Positions 1-8,246 of a stretch of 64,000 nt of DNA are shown here, one piece after another. Source of the DNA: Hwanghaeella sp965227365 (lineage in GTDB: Bacteria; Pseudomonadota; Alphaproteobacteria; UBA8366; Aestuariispiraceae); contig NZ_OZ245754.1 of assembly GCF_965227365.1 (NCBI RefSeq), positions 4,836,001 through 4,900,000 on the forward strand. The letters run 5' to 3'. How positions within the stretch are numbered: position 1 is the stretch's first letter; each line of letters starts with the position of its first letter. A program made the translations under genes and the position numbers. The notes below the pieces were generated by a model. That model was not told where the DNA came from. It saw only the letters and a list, made by a program, of their open reading frames with translations, and made no database searches.

Positions 1-1004
1 AAGGCGTAGAAGCTTGCTTCCGGTACGGCGAAATTCTTGATCCGCGGCAGGTTCGGCAGGCGCTGCATGACGATGTCGCGGCCGCGCCGGCAATAGTCGG
101 TCATTTCCCTGACGAAGTCCTCGCCGTCCTCGATCGCGACCTTTGCGGCACGCTGCAGGAAGGGGGGGACGCAGGAATAGTTGAACTCGATCAGGTTGCC
201 CAGCAACTCACCGATCTGTGGGGGGTGGATGATCCAGCCGATCCGCCACCCGGTCATAGCCCAACTTTTGGAAAAGCTGTTGACGACCAGCAAAGGGTCG
301 TCCGGCTGCGCGTGGCTCAGGAAGGAAGGCGCGGCCTTCCCTTCATAGACCATGCGGGCATAAACCTCGTCCGCCATGATCCAGATGCCTTTCTCCCGTG
401 CAAAATCCAATAGATCCTTTTGCTGCTCACTAGGCATTACCCATCCGGTGGGATTATTCGGAGAGTTCACGAAGATGACCTTCGTCCTGTCATCGCAAGC
501 GGCTTTCAGCTTGTCGAGATCCAGGTCGAAACCCTTTTCGCCCGGTGTCAGGGTGACATACCGCGGTTCCCCGCCCAGGGTCCGAATGGCGGATTGCGCG
601 TTCGGCCAGACCGGGCTGACGATGATCGCGTTGTCGCCTTCCGCGATCAGGGCTTGCAGGCAGAGCATGATGGCGCTCATCCCCGACGCCGTCAGGCTGA
701 AGCGATTCGCTTCGATCTGAATGTCGTAGAGATTTGCGGTGTAGTCCGCGAGTGAATTGATGAGGTCCGGCGTGCCGCGCTTGTGCGAATAGAATGTATC
801 ACCCGCCGCCATCGCTTGGGCCGCCGCGTCGCAGATGAATTTGGGCGTCGAGATATCCGTTTCGCCGTACCACAGGGCGATGACGTCCGGGTCATCGAAG
901 GCAATTTCCGCGACGGCCAGGATCTGTTGTTTTTCGATACCCGCGACGTTGGGCAGGATCGGGGCGTTTCCGGCAATACCGAACGGGGATGCGGCGTCGG
1001 GCAT
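1..1004 (-). CDS. PLP-dependent aminotransferase, fold type I (3' end cut by window)
   Basis: Translating the minus strand from the ATG at 1004 gives an open frame to the window edge, so the C-terminus is missing. It begins MPDAASPFGIAGNAPILPNV and contains the class I/II hallmarks: SPNNPTG, the DEVYARMVYEG segment and the SFSKSWAMTGWRIGW motif, whose Lys forms the Schiff base with pyridoxal phosphate. The family transfers amino groups between amino acids and 2-oxo acids in the cytoplasm; the substrate cannot be read from the sequence. It is the last gene of a minus-strand run (O-antigen ligase-like, DMT remnant, HAD phosphatase), 68 bp after the HAD gene. Confidence 0.9.
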   Translation of the reverse strand, partial: MPDAASPFGIAGNAPILPNVAGIEKQQILAVAEIAFDDPDVIALWYGETDISTPKFICDAAAQAMAAGDTFYSHKRGTPDLINSLADYTANLYDIQIEANRFSLTASGMSAIMLCLQALIAEGDNAIIVSPVWPNAQSAIRTLGGEPRYVTLTPGEKGFDLDLDKLKAACDDRTKVIFVNSPNNPTGWVMPSEQQKDLLDFAREKGIWIMADEVYARMVYEGKAAPSFLSHAQPDDPLLVVNSFSKSWAMTGWRIGWIIHPPQIGELLGNLIEFNYSCVPPFLQRAAKVAIEDGEDFVREMTDYCRRGRDIVMQRLPNLPRIKNFAVPEASFYA

Positions 1005-1072
1005 GGGACCTCCAGGCGAAACGGATTGTTTGGAGCGCGGTCGAACGGGACTGCGTGCGGAAAATGGCAGCT

Positions 1073-1753
1073 TCAGGGCTGCCGGGCAAGATGAGCCAAT
1101 CTGTCCAGGTGGGCCGGAATTTCCGACATATGCGGGCAAATGCTCTCGGCCCCGGCCGCCTTGAGTTTTTCGGCGTGACCGTCACCGATATGGGTCGCGC
1201 CGGTGAAACCGATGACGCGCATGCCGGCGGCAACGGCGGCCGCGACACCGGTGGCGCTGTCCTCTATCACGACCGCGCGGACGGGTTCGATCGCCAGTCT
1301 GGCGGCGGCGTGGAGATGCAGGTCCGGCGCGGGTTTCGGGCGGGGCACATCCGCTGCGCTGAACAAAAGGTCTTCGCCGAAATGCTTGTCCAGGCCGGTG
1401 ACGGAAAGGGACTGGCGGATCCGATCTGGTGAGGAATTGGAACAGACACAGCGCCTATGGATCATTTCGGTTAACAGACGATCGACACCGTCCAAGGCTT
1501 CAAGCTCGGTACCCAACCGTTTGCGCGCGGCAATGCGGATGCGGTCCAGAATGTCTCGCGGCAGGGACCGGCCGGATTCGGCGGCGATCACATCGGCCAT
1601 GGACATGTCGGTCTGCCCGGCAAACCGATCGATCAGGGTACGGGGCGGGATGTCGACGTCATGTTGGCTCAACTGATCGGACCAGACGCGTGCCATCAGC
1701 CATTCGCTGTCGACCAGCACGCCGTCCATGTCGAAGATCACCAGATCGATCAT
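1073..1753 (-). CDS. HAD-superfamily phosphatase (subfamily IA, beta-phosphoglucomutase-like)
   Basis: The 226-residue product carries all four HAD motifs: DMDGVLVDSE (nucleophile Asp and acid/base Asp), SNSSPDR (motif II), the Lys in RPKPAPD (motif III) and VIEDSATGV (motif IV). The helical cap between motifs I and II is of the phosphoglucomutase type. The family hydrolyses or isomerises sugar phosphates and other small phosphoesters; substrate unknown. I chose the ATG at 1753 because GGAGG lies just upstream; an in-frame ATG at 1771 would sit inside that ribosome-binding site. It probably shares a transcript with its neighbours on both sides. Confidence 0.88.
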   Translation of the reverse strand: MIDLVIFDMDGVLVDSEWLMARVWSDQLSQHDVDIPPRTLIDRFAGQTDMSMADVIAAESGRSLPRDILDRIRIAARKRLGTELEALDGVDRLLTEMIHRRCVCSNSSPDRIRQSLSVTGLDKHFGEDLLFSAADVPRPKPAPDLHLHAAARLAIEPVRAVVIEDSATGVAAAVAAGMRVIGFTGATHIGDGHAEKLKAAGAESICPHMSEIPAHLDRLAHLARQP

Positions 1754-1779
1754 CCCGTTTCCCTCCATCACCCGTCACG

Positions 1780-2034
1780 TCAGGCCTGTCGGCCCGCCGA
1801 AATTTCCAAGGATGCCAGCAATGCCCCGGCGACGATGGCGGCGCAAGCCAACATGACGGAAAGGCCCGTTTCCGCATCCCAAAACAGGACCAGATGAAGG
1901 ATAGTGATCAGCGGGGTGGCCATGGCGACCAGTTGGAACGGGGGAATGCCGGCGGTCATGTCGGTAGACAGCGCCAAGGCGCCCCACATAACCACCGCGG
2001 ACGATCTCATGATCATCGCTTGGGTGCTTGTCAT
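1780..2034 (-). pseudogene. Internally deleted DMT (EamA/YddG-like) exporter remnant, 84 aa
   Basis: This short frame reads like the two ends of a 10-helix drug/metabolite transporter joined together. The first 38 residues (WGALALSTDMTAGIPPFQLVAM) match the TM1 region of YddG-like exporters, and the rest (TPLITILHLVLFWDAE, AAIVAGALLAS) matches the final helix pair. About 200 middle residues would be missing, with the frame kept. The ATG overlaps the stop of the upstream O-antigen ligase gene (ATGA), so it may still be translated. It could instead be a genuine two-helix small membrane protein. The deletion reading is inference from remembered family sequences. Confidence 0.5.
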
Positions 2035-3188
2035 CTGTTTCTAACTCTGTCGGGAAGGGCTGCCGCGAAAGTGCCCGTAATGAAAAGGACGGCCAGCCAT
2101 TCGCTCTGCCAAGCGCCATGGGTGACGCAAGCGAGTCCGAAGGCAGCGGCCAGGAGACCGAATTTCATGGCGCGGGTTGCGGGCGGTCCCTTGCTTCCGG
2201 CTGAGGCGAGAAAGCCGACGAGGGTGCAAAGGATCACGGCGCCGAAAATGCCGAGTTCGAGCCATACTTGTAACACCGCGCTGCCGGGCTGGCTGGGGTC
2301 CCCTTGGGCACATTCCGGAGAGAGGGACCCGAACCCAGTCCCCAGAAACGGATGGCTCCAAATGAGCTCCGCCATGACGGCGGCGCCGGGCACCAGGTGC
2401 TGTACGACGCCGGGTAGACCGGCCAGGAAGGGTGCGGCGAGAATGGCCGCGCTGAAAACGGTTCCAAGAAGAACCGCGGTCATGCGCGGCAGGATGGCGG
2501 CGGACGCGGCGGCGATCCCGCCGATGATCCAGGCAAGGATGATTTCCTGCGCGCCCGCCCCAGCCTGGACAAGGCCTGCGCCGGTCAGCAGCAGCAGGGC
2601 CTGAATCGGCCTTTCCGCATGAAACAGCATACCCGCCGCCGGAAAGGACAGCAGCAGCATCGCCGTGCCGGGCAGCATGGCGCCGTCACCACTCCCCCAA
2701 AGTGCCGTGAGCGAATGGCCGGTTACGCGATCAAACAGGAAAAGCGCCAGGAAGGCCCAGACCGAAGGAACAAGCCAGCGGCCCAGCAGGGTCTTGTCCC
2801 TGTCCCGCAGCTCCCGCGCATAGGTGATCAGCAGCAGGCCGAAGAGCGACAGTCCGACAAGCGGCAGGAGTCCGAAAAAAGATCTGCTGCCCTGCGGGGC
2901 CCAGAGGGCGCTGACGCCGGCCCAGACCAACAGCGCAAAACAGGGGTAGAGATAAAGCTGCCGTTTGATTGGCCCCAGGCCGCTGACCGGGTTGGTCAGC
3001 AAGGCAAGGCCACCGATGATGAGGAGCAGGAGCGGCAGGCGTTCCGGCACCATCAGGCCGACCGGCGTGGCGAGAAAGGCGAGGGCGCAGAGCAGGTACA
3101 GCTGCGGCGGCTTCTCGCCCCAACTCCATTTCGCGCTGCGCGGGCTGTCATTCCCGGCAAACGCGGCTTTGCCCGTCTCGTCCATCAT
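2031..3188 (-). CDS. O-antigen ligase / Wzy-type polymerase family membrane protein
   Basis: The 385-residue protein is almost wholly hydrophobic, with about ten or more predicted membrane segments. A periplasmic loop holds HPFLGTGFGSLSPE followed by LQVWLELGIFGA, which is the arrangement seen in the Wzy_C (O-antigen ligase) family. Such proteins join or polymerise surface glycans at the periplasmic face of the inner membrane. No glycosyltransferases lie nearby, so the glycan is unknown. Starts at 3188 and 3185 (MMDE) are both possible. The stop overlaps the start of the DMT remnant downstream. Confidence 0.8.
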   Translation of the reverse strand: MMDETGKAAFAGNDSPRSAKWSWGEKPPQLYLLCALAFLATPVGLMVPERLPLLLLIIGGLALLTNPVSGLGPIKRQLYLYPCFALLVWAGVSALWAPQGSRSFFGLLPLVGLSLFGLLLITYARELRDRDKTLLGRWLVPSVWAFLALFLFDRVTGHSLTALWGSGDGAMLPGTAMLLLSFPAAGMLFHAERPIQALLLLTGAGLVQAGAGAQEIILAWIIGGIAAASAAILPRMTAVLLGTVFSAAILAAPFLAGLPGVVQHLVPGAAVMAELIWSHPFLGTGFGSLSPECAQGDPSQPGSAVLQVWLELGIFGAVILCTLVGFLASAGSKGPPATRAMKFGLLAAAFGLACVTHGAWQSEWLAVLFITGTFAAALPDRVRNR

Positions 3189-3234
3189 GACCGCTCAATA
3201 GCCTGTTCGCCGACGCTTTGCTATCAGGTGGCCT

Positions 3235-3693
3235 CTAGTCCGATGGATGATCCAGGGGCAGGACGCGCAGCGCCGCGGCCTTGCGGATCACACGTTCGGT
3301 CTCCGACCAGAGATTGAGGGAGCCGACCTCCGCGATCGGAACCCAGATCGCTTCTTCCGCGTCGGACCCCGCGACCGGGTCTCCCGACCGCCATTCGGCG
3401 GCGAAATCGACCAACGTGTAATGGTATTTCGTGCGCCCTGCCGTATCCCCGCGGATGACATCGACCACATCCACCAGATGGGTCACCTCGACCTCCAGCC
3501 CGGTTTCTTCCATAACCTCGCGCGCGGCGGCCTCGCGAACGGTTTCGCCCAGATCCTGGCCGCCGCCGGGCAGGCTCAAGGAACCCTTGTTCGGCGGCTT
3601 GCCCCTGCGGATCAGCAGGACGTCCTCGTCACGAAAGACAATGACGCCGACGCCGATTACCGGGCCGTCGGGATATTCCCTGTTGCTGCTCAT
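3235..3693 (-). CDS. Nudix hydrolase
   Basis: The 152-residue protein has a complete Nudix box (GGQDLGETVREAAAREVMEE then TGLE), which binds the divalent metal and hydrolyses nucleoside diphosphates linked to another group. The N-terminal VIGVGVIVFRDEDVLLIRRG and the SLPGG segment place it near the ADP-ribose pyrophosphatase/MutT-like group, but the substrate is not decidable. The gene starts 9 bp after the stop of the AhpD-like gene on the same strand and is probably co-transcribed with it. Confidence 0.88.
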   Translation of the reverse strand: MSSNREYPDGPVIGVGVIVFRDEDVLLIRRGKPPNKGSLSLPGGGQDLGETVREAAAREVMEETGLEVEVTHLVDVVDVIRGDTAGRTKYHYTLVDFAAEWRSGDPVAGSDAEEAIWVPIAEVGSLNLWSETERVIRKAAALRVLPLDHPSD

Positions 3694-3702
3694 GCCGTCG
3701 GA

Positions 3703-4137
3703 TCAATCGGCGGCTTCATCGATTTTTGGCTTGCCCAGGGCGGCCTCCAGGATCGGCGGGTCGACCGGTACATGATAGCCGTTGGCGAGCGCGTTGGTGC
3801 GGTTGAAGGCGCCGGTGACGGCCATGACCTCGCCCAGCATCTCGTCGTCCAGGCCCAACTTGCGGGCGGCGGCGGTGTGACTGTGGATGCAGTATTCGCA
3901 GCCATTGGTGACAGAAACGGCGATGGCGATCATTTCCTTGGTCAGCGGGTCCAGCCGACCGGGTTTCATGGTTTCCTGCAGACTGTTCCAGACATCCTTC
4001 AGCAGCGGTGGGTGTGACCCCATCGCCTTCCAGATATTGGGAACCCAATCGATATTCTTGCGCTCCATGATGTCGTCATAGACTTCGCGCGCTTCCGGGC
4101 TGGCGTCCTCGTATTCCACCATGCGTACCGTTGCCAT
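3703..4137 (-). CDS. AhpD-like / carboxymuconolactone decarboxylase family protein
   Basis: The 144-residue all-alpha protein has the AhpD core CEYCIHSH (Cys80, Cys83, His87). In this family that is a redox-active CxxC with a proton-relay His, working as a peroxidase or peroxidase partner. The CxxC favours a redox role over lactone decarboxylation. AAGGAG lies upstream of the ATG at 4137. It is followed by the Nudix gene and separated from phbB by a terminator. Confidence 0.85.
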   Translation of the reverse strand: MATVRMVEYEDASPEAREVYDDIMERKNIDWVPNIWKAMGSHPPLLKDVWNSLQETMKPGRLDPLTKEMIAIAVSVTNGCEYCIHSHTAAARKLGLDDEMLGEVMAVTGAFNRTNALANGYHVPVDPPILEAALGKPKIDEAAD

Positions 4138-4170
4138 GGCACAGTCTCCTTTCCCCAGTATTCGTTTCGT

Positions 4171-4200
4171 TAAAAGAAACGGGACGCCGAAGCGTCCCGT
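4171..4200 (-). terminator. Rho-independent terminator after phbB
   Basis: Perfect 8-bp arms ACGGGACG (4193-4200 read on the minus strand) and CGTCCCGT (4179-4186) enclose a stable CTTCGG loop. A T-rich tract (TTCTTTTA) follows on the minus strand at 4178-4171. It lies 40 bp past the phbB stop. Confidence 0.85.
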
Positions 4201-4239
4201 TCGTCAACCTATTCAACGGCAGCCATTCGCTGTCCGAAA

Positions 4240-4962
4240 TCAATACATGTGCTGGCCGCCGTTGATGGAGAGCGTGGAACCGGTGACGAACCCACCTTCG
4301 TCGGAGACCAGGAACAGCACGCCGCGCGCAATCTCGCTCGCCTTGCCCAAGCGGCCGACCGGGATCTTGGCGACGATCTTTTCCAGCACGTTCGGCGGCA
4401 CGGCGCGGACCATGTCGGTATCGATATAGCCTGGCGCGATGGCATTCACGGTGATCCCCTTGGCGGCGCCTTCCTGGGCCAGGGCCTTGGTGAAACCGTG
4501 GATACCGGATTTGGCGGCGGCATAGTTGACCTGGCCGTACTGACCGGCCTGGCCGTTGATCGAGCCGATATTGACGATGCGGCCGAAATTGCGTTCCCGC
4601 ATCCCGTCGATCACGGCGTGACAGCAATTGAAGCAGGACCCCAGATTGGTGTCGATGACCGCCTGCCATTGATCGTGCGTCATGCGGTGCATTGTGCCGT
4701 CGCGAGTGATCCCGGCATTGTTCACGAGGATGTCGACGGGCCCGAGATCGGTTTCGATCTGCTTGATGGCGGCGCTGGTGGCGTCGAAGTCCGAGACGTC
4801 GAATTTGTAGACCGCGATGCCGGTTTCTTCCTTGAACTTGTTCGCGACGTCGTCGTTCCCGCCATAGTTGGCGGCGACGGTATATCCGGCTTCTTTCAAG
4901 CCGACGGCAATGGCCGCGCCAATTCCGCGCGTTCCGCCGGTTACCAATGCTACCCGCGACAT
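4240..4962 (-). CDS. phbB: Acetoacetyl-CoA reductase (NADPH), PHB synthesis
   Basis: This 240-residue short-chain dehydrogenase has the TGGTRGIG cofactor loop, NNAG, the catalytic Ser in NIGSINGQAGQYGQ and the YAAAK Tyr/Lys pair. The SINGQxGQxGQ stretch and the length are typical of PhaB/PhbB, which reduces acetoacetyl-CoA to (R)-3-hydroxybutyryl-CoA for polyhydroxybutyrate synthesis. GGGAGG precedes the ATG. A strong terminator follows. The usual partner phaA is not in view; a related step, acetoacetate-CoA ligase, is 26 kb away. Confidence 0.93.
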   Translation of the reverse strand: MSRVALVTGGTRGIGAAIAVGLKEAGYTVAANYGGNDDVANKFKEETGIAVYKFDVSDFDATSAAIKQIETDLGPVDILVNNAGITRDGTMHRMTHDQWQAVIDTNLGSCFNCCHAVIDGMRERNFGRIVNIGSINGQAGQYGQVNYAAAKSGIHGFTKALAQEGAAKGITVNAIAPGYIDTDMVRAVPPNVLEKIVAKIPVGRLGKASEIARGVLFLVSDEGGFVTGSTLSINGGQHMY

Positions 4963-5113
4963 AACCTTATTCCTCCCATCCTGTGTTCGTACGATACGCG
5001 CTCCCTGCTGCGGGAGATTTCTGTTTCATGCCCACAACATAATGAAAACATTAGAGCATGTTACCGCGACATGGAACCACAGACAGCAGGATCTAGGTGG
5101 ATATATTCAGATT

Positions 5114-5497
5114 TTAATCTTCGATATCGTAGAGCAGGTCTTCCAATTCCTCGATCTCGAAGCTCAGGTCTTCCCTGGCCTGCGCATCGTTCTCTTTTTT
5201 CAAGGCGGCGCGCATCGCCGTCATCACCTTGCGGATCTCGACGGCCGCGGTCTTGATGCGCCGCGGCGTGGCATTGGTCAGCACCACATCCTGGCGCATC
5301 ATCAATTCGGCGAAGGCGTCAGGATCGTCCTTCCCCAATTCCGTCAGGCGCTGATCCAGCTCCAGCCATGTATCGTCCCAGGCGTCGTAGAGGTCCTGCA
5401 AGCCGGGCGGCTTCTTGCCTCTTGTCGCTTTCAAGGACTCCTCCACCTGAACCATCAGGCGGACGAACTGCCATACAGGCATGCGAAGTTCGGACAT
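5114..5497 (-). CDS. Hypothetical acidic, helical protein
   Basis: I do not recognise this 127-residue protein. It starts MSELRMPVWQFVRLMVQVEES and ends in a very acidic helix (FEIEELEDLLYDIED). Charge patterning suggests an all-alpha cytoplasmic protein, perhaps coiled-coil. I chose the ATG at 5497 because GGAGAG lies upstream; a longer reading from 5527 lacks such a site. It is transcribed away from the divergent sulfatase gene, with 154 bp between. Confidence 0.65.
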   Translation of the reverse strand: MSELRMPVWQFVRLMVQVEESLKATRGKKPPGLQDLYDAWDDTWLELDQRLTELGKDDPDAFAELMMRQDVVLTNATPRRIKTAAVEIRKVMTAMRAALKKENDAQAREDLSFEIEELEDLLYDIED

Positions 5498-5651
5498 GGC
5501 TTCTTTCTCTCCTGTCGCCGCGTCCATCCGCCTTCAGGGTTGGTGGCGCGGTTGCCCGAAACCGAATAGACTCCGGTGCCGAGACGGGTTCGGTGCCGTG
5601 CTTCGGGCAGGGCCAAGACGACGATAATAACAAACGGGTTGGGCTTATAGT

Positions 5652-7229
5652 ATGGCGGAGGCTGTTGGGAAACCGGGTGGGGTCCGGAATGTTCTTTTCA
5701 TCATGGCCGATCAGTTCCGCTGGGACTATCTGGGGTGCGCCGGGCACCCGACGCTGTCGACCCCCGCGCTGGACGGCTTGGCCCGGCGCGGCGTGCGTTT
5801 CACCAATGCCTATGCCCAATCGGCGATCTGCGGACCGTCGCGGATGTCCTTCTATTCAGGACTGTATTTGGCAAATCACGGCGCCACGCTGAACGGCGTG
5901 CCGCTGCCGGTCGGCGTCAAGACGCTGGGCGATTATCTGCGTCCGCTCGGCGTGCGGACGGCGCTGGCCGGGAAGACCCATATGGCGGCGGATCGGGCGG
6001 GGATCGATCGGCTGGGCCTGACGGGCATGGAAGGCGTGTTTGCCGCGCAGGCGGGGTTCGAGCCCTATCAGCGCGATGATGGGTTGAATCCGACGGGCTT
6101 CGTTGACCCCGATCTCGCCTATAACAGTTTTTTGCGACAGCAAGGCTATGACGGCGAGAACCCCTGGCACGATTTTGCCAACGCGGCGGAGGGGCCGGAT
6201 GGGGAAATCCTGTCCGGCTGGGTCATGCGGCATGCCAATCTGCCGGCGCGGGTGAAACAGGAACATTCCGAGACACCCTGGATGACCGACCAGGCGATCC
6301 GCTTCATCCGCGACCAGGGCGATGAACCCTGGTGCCTGCATCTGAGTTACATCAAACCGCATTGGCCCTATATCGCGCCGGCCCCCTATCACGACATGTA
6401 CAGTCCGGCCGATATCAATCCGCCGATCCGCAGCGAGGCGGAGCGCCGCAATCCGCATCCGGTCGTCGCGGCGTTCATGCGCCATGACGAAAGCGTCAAC
6501 TTCGCCGAGCAGGTCGTCCGCGACCGCGTGGTGCCAACCTATATGGGCCTGGTGCAACAGTTGGATGATGCCCTGGGACGCCTCTTCACGGAGCTGGAAA
6601 AGCTCGGTCGTTGGGACGACACGCTTGTCGTCTTCACCGCTGATCATGGGGATTATCTCGGCGATCACTGGCTCGGGGAAAAGGAGCTGTTTCACGACTC
6701 CTCGAGCAAGATTCCGATGATCGTGGCCGGCCCCGGGCTGCAGAAGGGACTGGAAAGCGACCACCTCGTCGAGGCGATCGATCTCGTACCCACCTTCATC
6801 GACGCCCTCGGCGGGGAGGTGCCGGCCCATGAACTGGACGGGCGCAGCCTGATGCCGTTGTTGCGCGGCGAGGATCCGGCCGAGTGGCGCGACATCGCGG
6901 TCGCCGAACTGGACTATGCGGTTCGGGAAGCGCGGCGCGACCTCGGTCTCGATACCAATCAGGCGCGGGCCTGGATGATCCGGACGGATCGTTGGAAATA
7001 TATCGAATATCTGGGGTTTCCGCCGCAGCTCTTCGATCTTTACGAAGACCCGGACGAATTGGTCGATCTGGGCGAGGACGGCCACTACAACCCGGTTTGT
7101 GCCGAATTGCGGGAACGCCTGTTCGACTGGTTCCAGCGCCGCAAGATGCGGCGGACCATGTCCGACGCGACGGTTGAGGCTCGGACCTCAACCTGGAAGA
7201 GCCGCGGTATCACCTTCGGGGAGTGGTAG
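5652..7229 (+). CDS. Sulfatase / phosphonate monoester hydrolase family protein
   Basis: The 525-residue protein belongs to the alkaline phosphatase-like superfamily. The metal site begins at FIMADQ (Asp20, Gln21). The formylglycine motif CGPSR (Cys60-Arg64) matches C-x-P-S-R, so Cys60 would be matured by a formylglycine-generating enzyme, not seen here. The second metal motif is FTADHGDYLGDH, followed by GEKELFHD as in the phosphonate/phosphodiester hydrolase branch. No signal peptide, so it is probably cytoplasmic. Its last 42 bp overlap the 3' end of the convergent hydrolase gene. Confidence 0.88.
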   Translation: MAEAVGKPGGVRNVLFIMADQFRWDYLGCAGHPTLSTPALDGLARRGVRFTNAYAQSAICGPSRMSFYSGLYLANHGATLNGVPLPVGVKTLGDYLRPLGVRTALAGKTHMAADRAGIDRLGLTGMEGVFAAQAGFEPYQRDDGLNPTGFVDPDLAYNSFLRQQGYDGENPWHDFANAAEGPDGEILSGWVMRHANLPARVKQEHSETPWMTDQAIRFIRDQGDEPWCLHLSYIKPHWPYIAPAPYHDMYSPADINPPIRSEAERRNPHPVVAAFMRHDESVNFAEQVVRDRVVPTYMGLVQQLDDALGRLFTELEKLGRWDDTLVVFTADHGDYLGDHWLGEKELFHDSSSKIPMIVAGPGLQKGLESDHLVEAIDLVPTFIDALGGEVPAHELDGRSLMPLLRGEDPAEWRDIAVAELDYAVREARRDLGLDTNQARAWMIRTDRWKYIEYLGFPPQLFDLYEDPDELVDLGEDGHYNPVCAELRERLFDWFQRRKMRRTMSDATVEARTSTWKSRGITFGEW

Positions 7230-8231
7230 GGGCGCGGTGCCGGGAAAAACGGCTTCCTGCTCCAGGGGGTTCAGGGCGTCGGGGTCCAGGACGTAACGGC
7301 CGACATCCTCGATCACCGCGGCGGCGTTCAAATCCCTGAGCAGCATGTGGAAACCGCTGGAATAGAGCCGCAGTTTCCATTGGCCGTTGCGGGGCAGGGT
7401 GTCGATCATCGTGCGCCAGGCTTCCGGAGGCAGGATGTCCTCCTTCGCACCATACAGGATCAGACTGTCGTGGCGCAGTTCCGGGGCGGCCGCGCGGGCC
7501 GCGTCCATCAGGTTGACCAGACCCCAAAGCGAGTCGATCCGCGTACGTTTTATGATCAGCGGGTCGCGTCCCAGCGCGCGCAGCATCTCGATATTGTCGG
7601 ACGGCGTGCGCCGGATGTGCTGCGGCGACACTTCCAGCCAGGGCAGAATATTCGCCAGGATATCCAGGCCGGCGCTTTGCCAGCCCGGCATCGTCTCCCG
7701 ACCCCACACCGCCGGCGCCGAGAGCACCAGCCGATCGGCGGGCAGGTCGGGATACCGCGCCGCGGCCGCCATGACGACGGCGCCCCCCATGCTCTCGCCC
7801 AGGATGACCAAAGGTGTCCCCGGGTACCGGTCCCGCAGCAGCCGCGCCACGGTCAGAAGATCATCGGTCATGGTTTCGACCCCGGCCCAGCGCCCGCGAT
7901 GCGGAGCTTGGCCGAAGCCGCGCTGATCGTATGCCAGGGTCAGAATCCCGTGTTTCGCCCATTCCCTGGCGGGAATGTCGAAGGCGTTCGAATAATCGTT
8001 GAACCCATGCAGTGCCAGGATGACCGCTTGCGGCGTGTCCGGCCCTCTGGCCAACAGAATTTCCGGTTCCCAGCGGCGCAACGGCAGATGGGCGCCGTCC
8101 GCCATCACGAAGGCGTTTTCGGTCAAAGCCGGCTCCTGGCTGGCCGGTCCTTGCGGATAAAGATAGGGCGTGCAGGCGGAAACCAGCGCCAGACCAACGA
8201 GAACGAGAAGCTTCCGAAACGGTCCCGTCAC
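7188..8231 (-). CDS. Alpha/beta hydrolase lipoprotein (lysophospholipase/monoacylglycerol lipase type)
   Basis: The 347-residue protein starts at a GTG with AAAGG upstream. It has a hydrophobic leader with lipobox LVSAC, giving a lipid-anchored Cys20. The body is a Hydrolase_4 fold: ALHGFNDYSNAF, the nucleophile elbow GESMGG, the acid region YGAKEDILPP and a catalytic His in SSGFHMLLRD. It probably cleaves lysolipids or monoglycerides at the envelope. It lies 15 bp after the ABC ATPase gene on the same strand, so the two probably share an operon. Confidence 0.87.
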   Translation of the reverse strand: MTGPFRKLLVLVGLALVSACTPYLYPQGPASQEPALTENAFVMADGAHLPLRRWEPEILLARGPDTPQAVILALHGFNDYSNAFDIPAREWAKHGILTLAYDQRGFGQAPHRGRWAGVETMTDDLLTVARLLRDRYPGTPLVILGESMGGAVVMAAAARYPDLPADRLVLSAPAVWGRETMPGWQSAGLDILANILPWLEVSPQHIRRTPSDNIEMLRALGRDPLIIKRTRIDSLWGLVNLMDAARAAAPELRHDSLILYGAKEDILPPEAWRTMIDTLPRNGQWKLRLYSSGFHMLLRDLNAAAVIEDVGRYVLDPDALNPLEQEAVFPGTAPLPLPEGDTAALPG

Positions 8232-8246
8232 GTCAGAGGCCTTTCC

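Noticed and set aside
7188..7229. 42-bp convergent overlap of sulfatase and lipase genes as a regulatory device
   Set aside because: Short tail-to-tail overlaps are common in compact genomes; nothing else points to antisense control.
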